DNA of 64,000 nt from Nocardioides limicola (GTDB taxonomy: Bacteria; Actinomycetota; Actinomycetes; Propionibacteriales; Nocardioidaceae), in NCBI RefSeq assembly GCF_016827675.1, contig NZ_JAERJA010000001.1:558001-622000 (forward strand), written 5' to 3'. How positions within the stretch are numbered: the stretch's first letter is position 1; each line of letters begins with the position of its first letter. A program made the translations under genes and the position numbers. The notes under the pieces are model-generated. The model saw only the letters and a list, made by a program, of their open reading frames with translations. It did not search any database and had not been told where the DNA came from. Positions 11,555-20,497 of the stretch are shown here, one piece after another.

Positions 11555-14500
11555 AGCCCCTGGACCCCGCACTGCTGCCCCACCTGCGGCCCGCCCGGGG
11601 CTGGCTGGGGTTGGTCGTCACCGGCAGCGTGCTGGGTGGACTGCTGGTGGTCGGCCAAGCGTTCGCCGTCGCCGCGGTGATCGTCGGGCTGATCCGGGGC
11701 GACGACCCGCTGACGCCGGTGCTGTGGCTGCTCGGACTCGCCGGCGGCCGCATGCTTCTCAGCTGGACGGTGGACGTGGCGGCGGCCCGGGCCGCCGCCG
11801 CCGTGGCGGCCGGGCTGCGCCGCCGGGTGCTGCACAGTGCCCTCGCACGCACCAATGGCGACCCGCGCACGACCGGCGAACTCACCGCTCTCGCCACCCG
11901 CGGGGTGGCCTCGATCGAGCCCTACCTGACGCGCTACCTGCCCGCCCTGGTGGTCGCCGCCGTCCTGCCGGTGCTGGTCGTGGTGGCGATGGTGAGCCAA
12001 GACCTGATCGCGGGCCTGCTGGTCGTGGTGACGCTGCCGCTCATCCCGGTCTTCGCGGTGCTGATCGGCCTGAACACCCGGGACCAGGCCGACCGGCAGT
12101 GGCGGGCGATGGCCGACCTGGCCGGCCACTTCCTCGACATCGTCCGCGGCCTGCCGACCCTGGTCGCGCACCGACGCGGCGCCGCCCAGGCGGAGACCAT
12201 CCTCACCGTCAGCCATCGGCACCGGCGGGAGACGCTGCGCACGCTGCGGCTCGCCTTCGCCTCCTCCGCGGTGCTGGAACTGGTGGCGACCCTGTCGGTG
12301 GCCCTGGTCGCGGTGATCGTCGGGCTGCGGCTGGCCACCGGGGGGCTGGAGCTGCAGGTCGCGCTGACCGTCCTGCTGTTGGCGCCCGAGGCCTACTGGC
12401 CGCTACGACGCGTGGGCGCCGAGTTCCATGCGGCTGCCGAAGGCACCGCGACCTTCACCGAGGTGAACGCGCTGACCGACCCCGTTGCCCCTCAGGCCAC
12501 TGGCCGGACCGAACTGCCCGGACCGATCCGCCTGAACGGGGTCGGCCTCACCTGGCCGGGCCGCGACGATCCGGCCGTGCAGGGCCTCGACGCCGTCGTC
12601 GCCCCGACCGGGATCACCGCCATCCGCGGCCCGTCCGGCTGCGGCAAGAGCACCCTCCTCCAGGCGCTGCTCGGTGAACTGACGCCCAACAGCGGCAGCA
12701 TCACCGTGGGTGACCTGGTCCTCGGCGCCGACCTCGACGCGGCGGACTGGCAACGCCACGTGGCCCAGGCCCCGCAACGGCCCTGGCTCACCCCCGACAC
12801 CATCGCCACCAACCTGCGGGTCGGTCGCCCGGATGCCGACGACCCGGCGCTCTGGGACGCGCTGGCGAGGGTCGAGCTCGACCAGGTCGTCCGCGCCCTG
12901 CCCGACGGCCTCGACACCCGGCTCGGTGATGACGGCGCCGGCCTGTCGGCGGGCCAACGGGCCCGGCTCGCGCTGGCCCGGGTGGTCCTCGCCGATCGCC
13001 CCTGGGTGATCCTCGACGAACCGACCGCCCACCTGGACGCGGCCAGCGAGGCGACGATCCTGGCCACCCTCACCAGGCTGGCCGAGGATCGAGCGGTGAT
13101 CGTGGTCGCGCACCGGAGCGCCGTCGTGGAGGCGGCTGACCAGGTGATCACCCTGGCTGCGCGGCCATCACCCACCCCGGCTCTGCAGTACCGGGCCGGG
13201 CAGTACCGGGCCGGGGAGCACCCACGGCCTGAGCCCACCCCCGCGCCTCGACCGGCGCCGTCGGCCTGCCCGGACACCGATCCCACCCCCGATCACCGCA
13301 CCCGGGGCCGCTGGGTGCTGGCGATCGTCCTCTCGGTACTGGCCACCATGTCCGGGATCGCCCTGGCCGCCACCGCGGGCTGGCTGATCGTGCGGGCCGC
13401 CGAGCAGCCACCGCTGCTGACCCTCACCGTGGCCATCGTGGGGGTGCGCACCTTCGGCATCGCCCGGCCGGCGCTGCGCTACGTCGAACGACTGCTGGCG
13501 CACGACGTGGCGCTGGCCGGACTCGCCCAGCACCGCAGCGACGTGTACCGCCAACTCGTGCCGTTGGTGCCCGGACGCCTCAACGGTCGGGCGGACAGCC
13601 TCACCGCGGTGGTCGACGACGTGGACGCGCTGGTCGAGGACCGACTCCGTGTCCGACTGCCCCAGTGGACCTGGCTCGGCGTCACCGTGACGACCACCGC
13701 ACTGGGCTGGCTGATTCTCCCCACCGCGGCCGGAGTGCTGCTGGCCGTCTGCCTGACTGGCCCGGTGGCCTACCTGCTCGCCCGCGCTACCGGTGCCGCC
13801 ACCGAGACCTCCGTCCTCAACGCCCGAGGGGACCTGGGCCGCCGCGTGCACCAGGTGATCGTCGACGGCCGGCAGGTGGGACTGTGGCAGGCCGAAGAAC
13901 GAGCCGTCGCCGGCGTCGACGAGGCCGGCAGGGCATTGGCCCGCACCCAACTCAGGTCGGCGATGCTGACCGGCGCCGTCCGAACCCTCCCACTGCTGGC
14001 CGCCACCGCTGGCCTGGTGGCGATGGTCGGCCTCACCCGAGCCCCGTACGCGGCGGGCGCCCTCAGCGGCCCGGTGGTGGCGCTGCTGGTGCTCACCCCG
14101 CTGGCCCTGCTCGACCTGCTGACGCCACTGGCCGACGCCGGCAGCCTCCGGGTCCGCACCCGCGCGGCCCGGGCACGACTCGACCGACTGGTCCGGCAGC
14201 GTCCGGCCGTCACCGACCCGCTCACCCCTCGGCCGCTGCCACAGACCCGACTCGACGTCACCCTCGATCAGGTGTCGGCCAGCTGGGACGACCAGCGTCG
14301 GGCACTCACCGACTTCACCGTGTCACTGCCCCCGGGGGCACACGTCGGCATCACCGGCCCGTCCGGATCGGGCAAGAGCACGGCCGCAGCGGTGCTGATG
14401 CGCTACCTGTCCCCTACCGACGGCAGCCACCGTGTCAACGGCATCGACGCCCGGTCCGCCACCTTGGCCGAGGTCCGGGAACGCGTCGCCACCGTCGACG

Positions 14501-14901
14501 ACGACCCGTACATCTTCGCCTCCTCGGTGGCCGAGAACGTCCGGTTCGCCCGGCCCGGCGCCGACGACGCCGAGGTGGCCGCGGCGCTGACCGATGCCCA
14601 CCTCGGGGACTGGCTCGCGGAGTTGCCACACGGGCTGGCGACCCGGGTCGGCGACGGTGGACTCGCCGTCTCCGGTGGTGAGCGGACCAGGATCGGGCTC
14701 GCCAGGGCACTGCTGGCCGATCCCGAGCTGCTGGTGCTCGACGAGCCCACCGCGCACCTGGACGGTGACACCGCCCGAGCGGTGGTCGCCGACGTACTGG
14801 ACCTGTTCGAGGACCGGTCCGTGGTCTGGATCGCCCACGACCGGGTCGGCCTCGACGCGATGGACACCGTGCTGAGCACCGCGCCGGCTACGCCTCGATG
14901 A
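11551..14901 (+). CDS. cydDC: Fused CydDC ABC exporter for cytochrome bd assembly
   Basis: One 1116-residue polypeptide contains both halves of the heterodimeric ABC transporter that exports thiols and is needed to assemble cytochrome bd. The CydD half has a membrane domain, Walker A GPSGCGKST (about residue 360) and signature LSAGQRARLALARV. A Pro/Ala-rich linker with a small LQYRAGQYRAGEH repeat joins it to the CydC half, with Walker A GPSGSGKST and signature VSGGERTRIGLARAL. Both Walker B motifs end in LDEPTAHLD. Separate cydD and cydC genes are the commoner state; fusions are known in some actinobacteria. Its 3' end overlaps the convergent RNase J gene by 14 bases. Confidence 0.94.
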   Translation: MKPLDPALLPHLRPARGWLGLVVTGSVLGGLLVVGQAFAVAAVIVGLIRGDDPLTPVLWLLGLAGGRMLLSWTVDVAAARAAAAVAAGLRRRVLHSALARTNGDPRTTGELTALATRGVASIEPYLTRYLPALVVAAVLPVLVVVAMVSQDLIAGLLVVVTLPLIPVFAVLIGLNTRDQADRQWRAMADLAGHFLDIVRGLPTLVAHRRGAAQAETILTVSHRHRRETLRTLRLAFASSAVLELVATLSVALVAVIVGLRLATGGLELQVALTVLLLAPEAYWPLRRVGAEFHAAAEGTATFTEVNALTDPVAPQATGRTELPGPIRLNGVGLTWPGRDDPAVQGLDAVVAPTGITAIRGPSGCGKSTLLQALLGELTPNSGSITVGDLVLGADLDAADWQRHVAQAPQRPWLTPDTIATNLRVGRPDADDPALWDALARVELDQVVRALPDGLDTRLGDDGAGLSAGQRARLALARVVLADRPWVILDEPTAHLDAASEATILATLTRLAEDRAVIVVAHRSAVVEAADQVITLAARPSPTPALQYRAGQYRAGEHPRPEPTPAPRPAPSACPDTDPTPDHRTRGRWVLAIVLSVLATMSGIALAATAGWLIVRAAEQPPLLTLTVAIVGVRTFGIARPALRYVERLLAHDVALAGLAQHRSDVYRQLVPLVPGRLNGRADSLTAVVDDVDALVEDRLRVRLPQWTWLGVTVTTTALGWLILPTAAGVLLAVCLTGPVAYLLARATGAATETSVLNARGDLGRRVHQVIVDGRQVGLWQAEERAVAGVDEAGRALARTQLRSAMLTGAVRTLPLLAATAGLVAMVGLTRAPYAAGALSGPVVALLVLTPLALLDLLTPLADAGSLRVRTRAARARLDRLVRQRPAVTDPLTPRPLPQTRLDVTLDQVSASWDDQRRALTDFTVSLPPGAHVGITGPSGSGKSTAAAVLMRYLSPTDGSHRVNGIDARSATLAEVRERVATVDDDPYIFASSVAENVRFARPGADDAEVAAALTDAHLGDWLAELPHGLATRVGDGGLAVSGGERTRIGLARALLADPELLVLDEPTAHLDGDTARAVVADVLDLFEDRSVVWIAHDRVGLDAMDTVLSTAPATPR

Positions 14902-16579
14902 CGATCGGGATGATCATCGGCCGGCGCCGGTGGGCCCGGTTCACCCATCGGCCGATGGTGCGGCGGATGGTCTGCTGAAGCTGGTGGGTGTCGGTGGCAC
15001 CCTCGGCGATCGCCTTGTCGATCGCATCCACGATCGGCTGCTTGATCACGTCGAAGGCCGAATCGTCCTCGGCGAACCCGCGTGCGTGGATCTCCGGGCC
15101 GCCGGACACCTTGCCGGTCACCGAGTCGACGATCACGATCACCGAGATGAACCCCTCCTCGCCCAGGATCCGGCGGTCGGTCAGGGAGGACTCGGCGATG
15201 TCGCCCACCGACTGCCCGTCGACGAAGACGTACCCACACTCGACCTTGCCGGTGATCCGGGCCAGGCCGTCGATGAGGTCCACGACCACCCCGTCCTCGG
15301 CAAGCACCACGCGTTCGGCGGGCACGCCGGTAGCCCTGGCCAGCGCCGCGTTGGCCTGCATGTGCCGCACCTCGCCATGCACCGGCAGCACGTTCCGTGG
15401 CTTGACGATGTTGTAGCAGTAGAGCAGTTCCCCGGCGCTGGCATGGCCGCTGACGTGCACCAGGGCGTTGCCCTTGTGCACCACCGTGGCACCGACCCTG
15501 GCCAGGCCGTTGATCACCCGACCGACCGCGTTCTCGTTGCCCGGGATCAAGGACGAGGCGAGCACCACCGTGTCCCCCTCCTCCAGGTGCACGAACTGGT
15601 GGCTGCGTTGCGCCATCCGACTCAGAGCGCTCATCGGCTCCCCCTGGGAGCCGGTCGAGATCAGCACCTGCTTGTGCGGAGGCAGGTCGGCCAGTTCCTT
15701 CGCGTCGACGATCACGCCCGGCGGCACGGTCAGGTAACCCAGGTCCCGCGCGACGGCCATGTTGCGGACCATCGAGCGACCGACGTAGGCGACCTTGCGG
15801 CCATGGGCCGCAGCCGCGTCGAGCACCTGCTGGACGCGGTGCACATGGGAGGCGAAGCAGGCCACGATCAGCCGCTGGTTGCAGCGGTAGAACACCTGGT
15901 CGAGGACCGGGCCGATGTCGCGCTCGGAGGTGGTGAAGCCGGGGACCTCGGCGTTGGTGGAGTCCACCAGGAAGAGGTCGACACCCTCCTCGCCGAGCCT
16001 GGCGAAGGCGCGCAGGTCGGTGATCCGACCATCCAGCGGCAACTGGTCCATCTTGAAGTCACCGGTGTGCAGGACCGTGCCGGCACCGGTCCGGATCGCG
16101 ACCGCCAACGCGTCCGGGATGGAGTGGTTGACGGCGATGAACTCCAGGTCCCAGGGCCCGAAGGAGATCCGGTCACCCTCGACCACCTGGTGCTTGACGG
16201 TGCCCTTGATCCGGTGCTCGCGCAGCTTGTTGTCCAACAGCGCCAGGGTGAGCTCGGAGCCGACCAGCGGGATGTCGGCACGTTCCCGCAGCAGGTACGG
16301 CGTGGCCCCGATGTGGTCCTCGTGCCCGTGGGTGAGCACCAGCGCCTCCACCGCGTCCAGGCGATCCCGGATCGCGGCGAAGTCCGGAAGGATCAGGTCG
16401 ACGCCGGGGTGGTCGTCCTCGGGGAACAGCACGCCACAGTCCACGATCAGCAGCCGGCCGTCGTACTCGAAGACGGTCATGTTCCGGCCGACCTCACCCA
16501 GGCCACCGAGCGGAATCACCCGCAGCCCGCCGGCGGGGAGTTCGGGGGGCGCGGACAGTTCGGGATGGGGGTGGCTCAT
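14888..16579 (-). CDS. rnj: Ribonuclease J
   Basis: Metallo-beta-lactamase-fold nuclease with endo- and 5'-exonuclease activity in RNA decay and rRNA maturation. The 563-residue protein shows the zinc motif LTHGHEDHIGATP, the downstream IPDALAVAIRTGAGTVLHTGDF segment split by the beta-CASP domain (VLISTGSQGEPMSALSRMA), and the family hallmark SGHAS with PVHGE. The C-terminal RNase J domain is complete. It is adjacent to dapA, a common actinobacterial arrangement, with 18 bases between them. Its stop lies inside the end of cydDC on the other strand. Confidence 0.95.
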   Translation of the reverse strand: MSHPHPELSAPPELPAGGLRVIPLGGLGEVGRNMTVFEYDGRLLIVDCGVLFPEDDHPGVDLILPDFAAIRDRLDAVEALVLTHGHEDHIGATPYLLRERADIPLVGSELTLALLDNKLREHRIKGTVKHQVVEGDRISFGPWDLEFIAVNHSIPDALAVAIRTGAGTVLHTGDFKMDQLPLDGRITDLRAFARLGEEGVDLFLVDSTNAEVPGFTTSERDIGPVLDQVFYRCNQRLIVACFASHVHRVQQVLDAAAAHGRKVAYVGRSMVRNMAVARDLGYLTVPPGVIVDAKELADLPPHKQVLISTGSQGEPMSALSRMAQRSHQFVHLEEGDTVVLASSLIPGNENAVGRVINGLARVGATVVHKGNALVHVSGHASAGELLYCYNIVKPRNVLPVHGEVRHMQANAALARATGVPAERVVLAEDGVVVDLIDGLARITGKVECGYVFVDGQSVGDIAESSLTDRRILGEEGFISVIVIVDSVTGKVSGGPEIHARGFAEDDSAFDVIKQPIVDAIDKAIAEGATDTHQLQQTIRRTIGRWVNRAHRRRPMIIPIVIEA

Positions 16580-16597
16580 CGGTCTCCTTCAGTGGGG

Positions 16598-17497
16598 TCA
16601 GAGCAGTCCGGACGCGGTCAGCCCGGCGCGCAGCGCCGCAACCTCGTCCGCGTCCAGGGGCACCAGCGGCGACCGCACCTGGCGGTTGCTGATCACCCCG
16701 AGCAGTTCCAGTCCGGCCTTGGCGGTGGTCGCGCCGTAGTTCGGCGCCCCCATCACCGCGTGCAGGGCGGGCTGCAACTGCGCATTGATACGTTGGGCGG
16801 TGGCCAGGTCACCGGCCAGGAAGGCGTCGACCATGGCCTTGAGCTGGTCGCCGGCCACGTGGCCGAGCACCGAGACGACCCCGCAGCCACCGTAGGCCAG
16901 GAAGCCGAGGGTGAGTGCGTCGTCTCCGGAGTAGACGGCGAAGCCGAGACCGGTGAGCAGCACTGCCTGGGTGGGGTCGGCGGCCGCGTCCTTGACCGCC
17001 ACCACCCGCTCCCAGTCGGCGATCGTCTCGAAGGTGGAGGGCGCCAGCTTGGTGCCGGTGCGGCCGGGGATGTCGTAGAGCATCACCGGCAGGTCGGTGG
17101 CGTCCACGACCTGCCGGAAATGGTGGAGTACGCCGGCCTGGGACGGCTTGTTGTAGTACGGGGTGACCAGCAGCAGCCCGTCGGCGCCGTTGGCGGCCGC
17201 CTGCTCGGCCAGTTGGATCGAGGTGCGGGTGTCGTTGGTGCCGCAGCCGGCGACGATGGTCGCCCGGTCCCCCACGGCCTCCTTGACCGCGCGCAGCGTC
17301 TCCGCGTCCTCGGCCACGGTGGTGGTCGCCGACTCGCCGGTGGTGCCGGAGACCACGAGCCCGTCGTTGCCGTGATCGACGAGGTGTGCCGCCACCTTGG
17401 CGGTGGCCTCCAGGTCGACGGAGCCGTCGTCGGCGAACACGGTGGCCATCGCGGTGAGCACCCGACCGAAGGGCGCATGAGGAGCGGCGGAGGTCAT
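16598..17497 (-). CDS. dapA: 4-hydroxy-tetrahydrodipicolinate synthase
   Basis: Condenses pyruvate and aspartate semialdehyde in lysine and diaminopimelate synthesis. The 299-residue (beta/alpha)8 enzyme has the pyruvate loop SGTTGESATT, the catalytic tyrosine region VTPYYNKPSQ and the Schiff-base lysine in VVAVKDAAADP. The ATG at 17497 has GGAGG just before it and gives the normal family start (a hydrophilic lead then VLTAMATVF); a longer frame reaching upstream is not supported. It is followed by rnj. Confidence 0.95.
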   Translation of the reverse strand: MTSAAPHAPFGRVLTAMATVFADDGSVDLEATAKVAAHLVDHGNDGLVVSGTTGESATTTVAEDAETLRAVKEAVGDRATIVAGCGTNDTRTSIQLAEQAAANGADGLLLVTPYYNKPSQAGVLHHFRQVVDATDLPVMLYDIPGRTGTKLAPSTFETIADWERVVAVKDAAADPTQAVLLTGLGFAVYSGDDALTLGFLAYGGCGVVSVLGHVAGDQLKAMVDAFLAGDLATAQRINAQLQPALHAVMGAPNYGATTAKAGLELLGVISNRQVRSPLVPLDADEVAALRAGLTASGLL

Positions 17498-17532
17498 GGG
17501 GGTCAGGCTATCGCGGCGGAGGCCTCGGCCCG

Positions 17533-17565
17533 TCGGCTGGGAGTCGTGTCCGACTCCCTCAGCCG
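17533..17565 (-). terminator. Hairpin at the 3' end of folA
   Basis: Inverted repeat with arms near 17533-17545 and 17551-17565 (CGGCTGGGAGTCG against CGACTCCCTCAGCCG, two-base bulge). It spans the folA stop codon and lies between folA and dapA on the minus strand. There is no U-tract, as is common in high-GC actinobacteria. Confidence 0.45.
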
Positions 17566-18041
17566 ATTCGTTCCCACCACACCCGGTCGAAGCCGTCGTG
17601 GCGCTCACGCCGGCCCTGCCGCCAGTCGGCGCGGTCGAACTCCGGGTAGTGGACGTCACCCTCGGGTGTCAGGGGCACCTCGGTGAGCACCTGCTGGTCG
17701 GCGTGCGGCAACGCCGCGGCGTACACCTGCGCGCCGCCGACGACCATCACGTCGCCGGGGAGTTCCTCGGCCAGGGCCAGCGCCCGGTCGAAGTCGGCCG
17801 CGACGAGCACCCCGTCATGTCCGGGCCTCCACAGCGGGTCCCGGGTGAGCACGATGGTGGTGCGCCCCGGCAGCGGCCGGCCGATGGACTCGTAGGTGGC
17901 CCGGCCCATCACCAGCACATGCCCCAGGGTCAGCTCCTTGAAGAGCCGCTGCTCCCCCGGCAGGTGCCAGGGGATGTCCGGGCCGCGACCGATCACGGCG
18001 TTGGCCGCCACTGCGGCGACCAGGACGACGCGCTTGCTCAT
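17559..18041 (-). CDS. folA: Dihydrofolate reductase
   Basis: Reduces dihydrofolate with NADPH to regenerate tetrahydrofolate. The 160-residue protein has the standard landmarks: an N-terminal beta strand, the Met20-like loop [16 protein letters not shown] with the active-site acidic residue, [19 protein letters not shown] and the nucleotide-binding [10 protein letters not shown]. Its ATG overlaps the thyA stop by four bases, coupling the enzyme that makes dihydrofolate (ThyA) to the one that recycles it. Length is typical. Confidence 0.95.
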   Translation of the reverse strand: MSKRVVLVAAVAANAVIGRGPDIPWHLPGEQRLFKELTLGHVLVMGRATYESIGRPLPGRTTIVLTRDPLWRPGHDGVLVAADFDRALALAEELPGDVMVVGGAQVYAAALPHADQQVLTEVPLTPEGDVHYPEFDRADWRQGRRERHDGFDRVWWERIG

Positions 18042-18832
18042 ACCGAGATCGGCGCCTTGATGACCGGGTAGGGGTCGTACCCGAGGATCTCGATGTCGTC
18101 GAGGTCGAACCCGTCGATCTCGGTGATCGCGGGGTTGAGCCGCAGTGTCGGCAACGGGCGGGGGGTCCGGGTCAACTGCAGCCGGGCCTGCTCCAGATGG
18201 TTGGAGTAGAGGTGCGCATCACCGAGGGTGTGCACGAACTCGCCGACCTCCAGTTCGCAGACCTGGGCGACCATGTGGGTGAGCAGGGCGTAGGAGGCGA
18301 TGTTGAACGGCACTCCCAGGAACACGTCGGCGCTGCGCTGGTAGAGCTGGCAGCTGAGCCGCCCGTCGGCAACGTAGAACTGGAACAGGGTGTGGCAGGG
18401 GGCCAGCGCCATCTCGTCGAGATCGGCCACGTTCCAGGAGTTCACGATGTGCCGACGGGAGTCGGGGTCGGTGCGGATCTGGTCGATGACCCGGGCGACC
18501 TGGTCGACGTGCGCCCCATCGGGGGTGGGCCAGGACCGCCACTGGTAGCCGTAGACGGGTCCGAGGTTGCCGTCCGCGTCAGCCCATTCGTCCCAGATCG
18601 TCACGCCGCGCTCCTGCAGCCAACCGACGTTGGTGTCGCCGCGCAGGAACCACAGAAGTTCGGCGAAGACCGATCGGGTGTGCACCTTCTTCGTGGTCAG
18701 CAGCGGGAAGCCCTGACGGAGGTCGAACCGCATCTGGTGGCCGAAGACACTGCGCGTGCCGGTGCCGGTGCGGTCGCCCTTCTCGATGCCGTCGTCGAGA
18801 ATGCGTTCAAGGAGATCGAGATACACCTGCAC
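18038..18832 (-). CDS. thyA: Thymidylate synthase ThyA
   Basis: Methylates dUMP to dTMP with methylenetetrahydrofolate. The 264-residue length equals the classical ThyA. Visible landmarks are [17 protein letters not shown], the [11 protein letters not shown] segment, the nucleophile cysteine in [13 protein letters not shown], and [16 protein letters not shown] start at the GTG at 18832 ([12 protein letters not shown]); a GTG two codons later is an alternative. The first gene of the thyA-folA pair, 46 bases after the nucleotidyltransferase stop. Confidence 0.95.
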   Translation of the reverse strand: MQVYLDLLERILDDGIEKGDRTGTGTRSVFGHQMRFDLRQGFPLLTTKKVHTRSVFAELLWFLRGDTNVGWLQERGVTIWDEWADADGNLGPVYGYQWRSWPTPDGAHVDQVARVIDQIRTDPDSRRHIVNSWNVADLDEMALAPCHTLFQFYVADGRLSCQLYQRSADVFLGVPFNIASYALLTHMVAQVCELEVGEFVHTLGDAHLYSNHLEQARLQLTRTPRPLPTLRLNPAITEIDGFDLDDIEILGYDPYPVIKAPISV

Positions 18833-18878
18833 GGGCGCGAGCCTACCCGGTGAGCGGCCGGCTCCGGTGGACCGCGGC

Positions 18879-19661
18879 TCAGCGGGGCAGGTCGACGACG
18901 TACCGGGTGAAGGCGGTGACGTCGGCGCCTCGCTCCGCGGGATCGTCGTACTCACCGCCCGGGTCACCGGCCCTGATCCGCAGCGCCTCGCGAAGCACCC
19001 GATGGTGGGCACCGGGATAGTGGGTCAAGCCCCAGCGGCCGGCCGCCGACTTGGTGGTCATCGTCCCGGTGACCAGCAGGTGGTCCAGGCGGGCGACGCC
19101 GAGGACGCACCAGGCGCAGGTGGTCTCGCCGGCTGCCTCGTCGGGGAACTTGGCCAGGGCGTCGGCGCTCTGGCGCCAGTAGTTGTCGAGGTTGTCACGG
19201 GTGAACTCGCGCAGGGCGTCGGCGTCGGTCCAGACCCCGAGCTCGGTCGCCGCCGGGCCGCGCACCGCTACGCCGTGCTCGGCGACCTCGTGCCAGGCGA
19301 CCGGGTTGACGTCCTCCCGGCCGGCCGGGTCGAACCACCCGTGGATGACGCACGGCAGGTCGGGACAGTCGTCGGGGTGGCGGCGCAGATCCTCCACGAG
19401 CAGGTGCATGCCGTCGAAGGCCGGCTCCGGATGCCTCGCGGCCACCTCCGCGTGCGCGGACTCGAGGGCTGCCTGCTCGTCAGTCGACGGGCGCCCGGAC
19501 AGCACGGCGACGAAGTCGACGTCGCTGGTGCCGGGCAGGTACTCGCCGAACGCGAGCCCGCCTCGCAGGTACAGGCCTGTCACCAGGCCCGGGGCACGGG
19601 CATCGATCGTGTCCAGGAAGGTCCGGCAGAGGGCCGCCACCTCCTCGGGAAGCGACGTCAT
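18879..19661 (-). CDS. Nucleotidyltransferase of the aminoglycoside adenylyltransferase-like (DUF4111) type
   Basis: A 260-residue protein with the polymerase-beta nucleotidyltransferase motif [17 protein letters not shown] near residues 34-50 (GG, then D-x-D metal ligands). The C-terminal helical half ([18 protein letters not shown], later ALRIRAGD) resembles the DUF4111 domain of streptomycin/spectinomycin adenylyltransferases. A resistance role is possible but unproven; many chromosomal relatives have unknown substrates. The ATG overlaps the stop of the small upstream gene by four bases. Confidence 0.75.
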   Translation of the reverse strand: MTSLPEEVAALCRTFLDTIDARAPGLVTGLYLRGGLAFGEYLPGTSDVDFVAVLSGRPSTDEQAALESAHAEVAARHPEPAFDGMHLLVEDLRRHPDDCPDLPCVIHGWFDPAGREDVNPVAWHEVAEHGVAVRGPAATELGVWTDADALREFTRDNLDNYWRQSADALAKFPDEAAGETTCAWCVLGVARLDHLLVTGTMTTKSAAGRWGLTHYPGAHHRVLREALRIRAGDPGGEYDDPAERGADVTAFTRYVVDLPR

Positions 19662-19921
19662 GGGTGCAGTGACATCGGTCCGTAGACCTTGCGCTCCAGG
19701 TCGAACAGGCTGACCGCGTCCACACCGGCCTCGGTCAGTGCGCCGTACATCTCGCCGACCCAGGACTCGGCGTCGGCCTGGCTGGGGAAGCGTTGCCCGG
19801 TCAGTTCCGGAGCCGACACGTCGACCTCGGTGCCGTCGGCGTCCTCGAGGCGCCACCACCAGGGCGTCTCCTCTGCCGCCGGTGGCCGGAAGGTGGGCGG
19901 GTGTTCGGGCAGCGAAACCAT
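19658..19921 (-). CDS. Small conserved-looking protein of unknown function
   Basis: An 87-residue acidic protein with a Trp-rich motif (ETPWWWRLEDADG) and FPSQADAESWVGEMY, a pattern seen in short actinobacterial proteins that pair a strand-rich fold with a terminal helix. No membrane segment or signal peptide. It is translationally coupled to the downstream nucleotidyltransferase (ATGA overlap) and divergent from cobU, 18 bases away. I do not recognise a function. Confidence 0.75.
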   Translation of the reverse strand: MVSLPEHPPTFRPPAAEETPWWWRLEDADGTEVDVSAPELTGQRFPSQADAESWVGEMYGALTEAGVDAVSLFDLERKVYGPMSLHP

Positions 19922-19939
19922 GCGGCCAGACTAGGGGGT

Positions 19940-20497
19940 GTGTCCGAGCCCGTCGCCGCAGCCGCCACCCGCACCCTGGTGATCGGCGGTGCCCGCAGCG
20001 GCAAGTCGCGGGTGGCCGAGAACCTCCTCGGCGACGCTCCCGAGGTCACCTACGTGGCCACCGCGCACCAGCCCGGGGACGACGCCGAATGGGCCGCACG
20101 GGTGGCGCTGCACCGAGACCGCCGGCCCTCGTGGTGGCGAACGGTGGAGACCCTCGACCTGGTCAGCGAACTGGCCGCACCCGGTCCTGCGCTGCTGATC
20201 GACTGCCTCACCCTCTGGCTCACCCGGGTGATGGACGCCCACCATGCCTGGGACGACGCGCGGTGGCACGCCGGCGCCGCCGAGGCCGTCGCCGACGAGG
20301 TCGACGCGCTGGCGCAGGCCTGGGCGGCGACGGGTCGGCGGGCGGTGGCGGTCACCAACGAGGTGGGTCAGGGCGTCGTCCCGGCCACTGCTGCCGGACG
20401 ACGGTTCCGGGACCAGATGGGCCTGGTGAACATGAGGATCGCCGAGGTCAGCGACGAGGTGCTGTGGTGCGTGGCAGGTCGGTCGGTGCGGTTGTGA
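19940..20497 (+). CDS. cobU: Adenosylcobinamide kinase / adenosylcobinamide-phosphate guanylyltransferase
   Basis: Phosphorylates adenosylcobinamide and then transfers GMP to it, preparing the substrate of CobS. The 185-residue protein has the CobU P-loop GGARSGKSRVAE near its start and VTNEVGQGVVP, the family's C-terminal landmark. The GTG at 19940 follows a G-run (19934-19938). Its stop overlaps the cobS GTG start by four bases, so the two act as a pair in cobalamin assembly or salvage. Confidence 0.93.
   Translation: MSEPVAAAATRTLVIGGARSGKSRVAENLLGDAPEVTYVATAHQPGDDAEWAARVALHRDRRPSWWRTVETLDLVSELAAPGPALLIDCLTLWLTRVMDAHHAWDDARWHAGAAEAVADEVDALAQAWAATGRRAVAVTNEVGQGVVPATAAGRRFRDQMGLVNMRIAEVSDEVLWCVAGRSVRL

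Noticed and set aside
18879..19661. Calling the nucleotidyltransferase an antibiotic resistance gene
   Set aside because: The fold matches, but no residue pattern seen here fixes the substrate and the gene is in a core neighbourhood.
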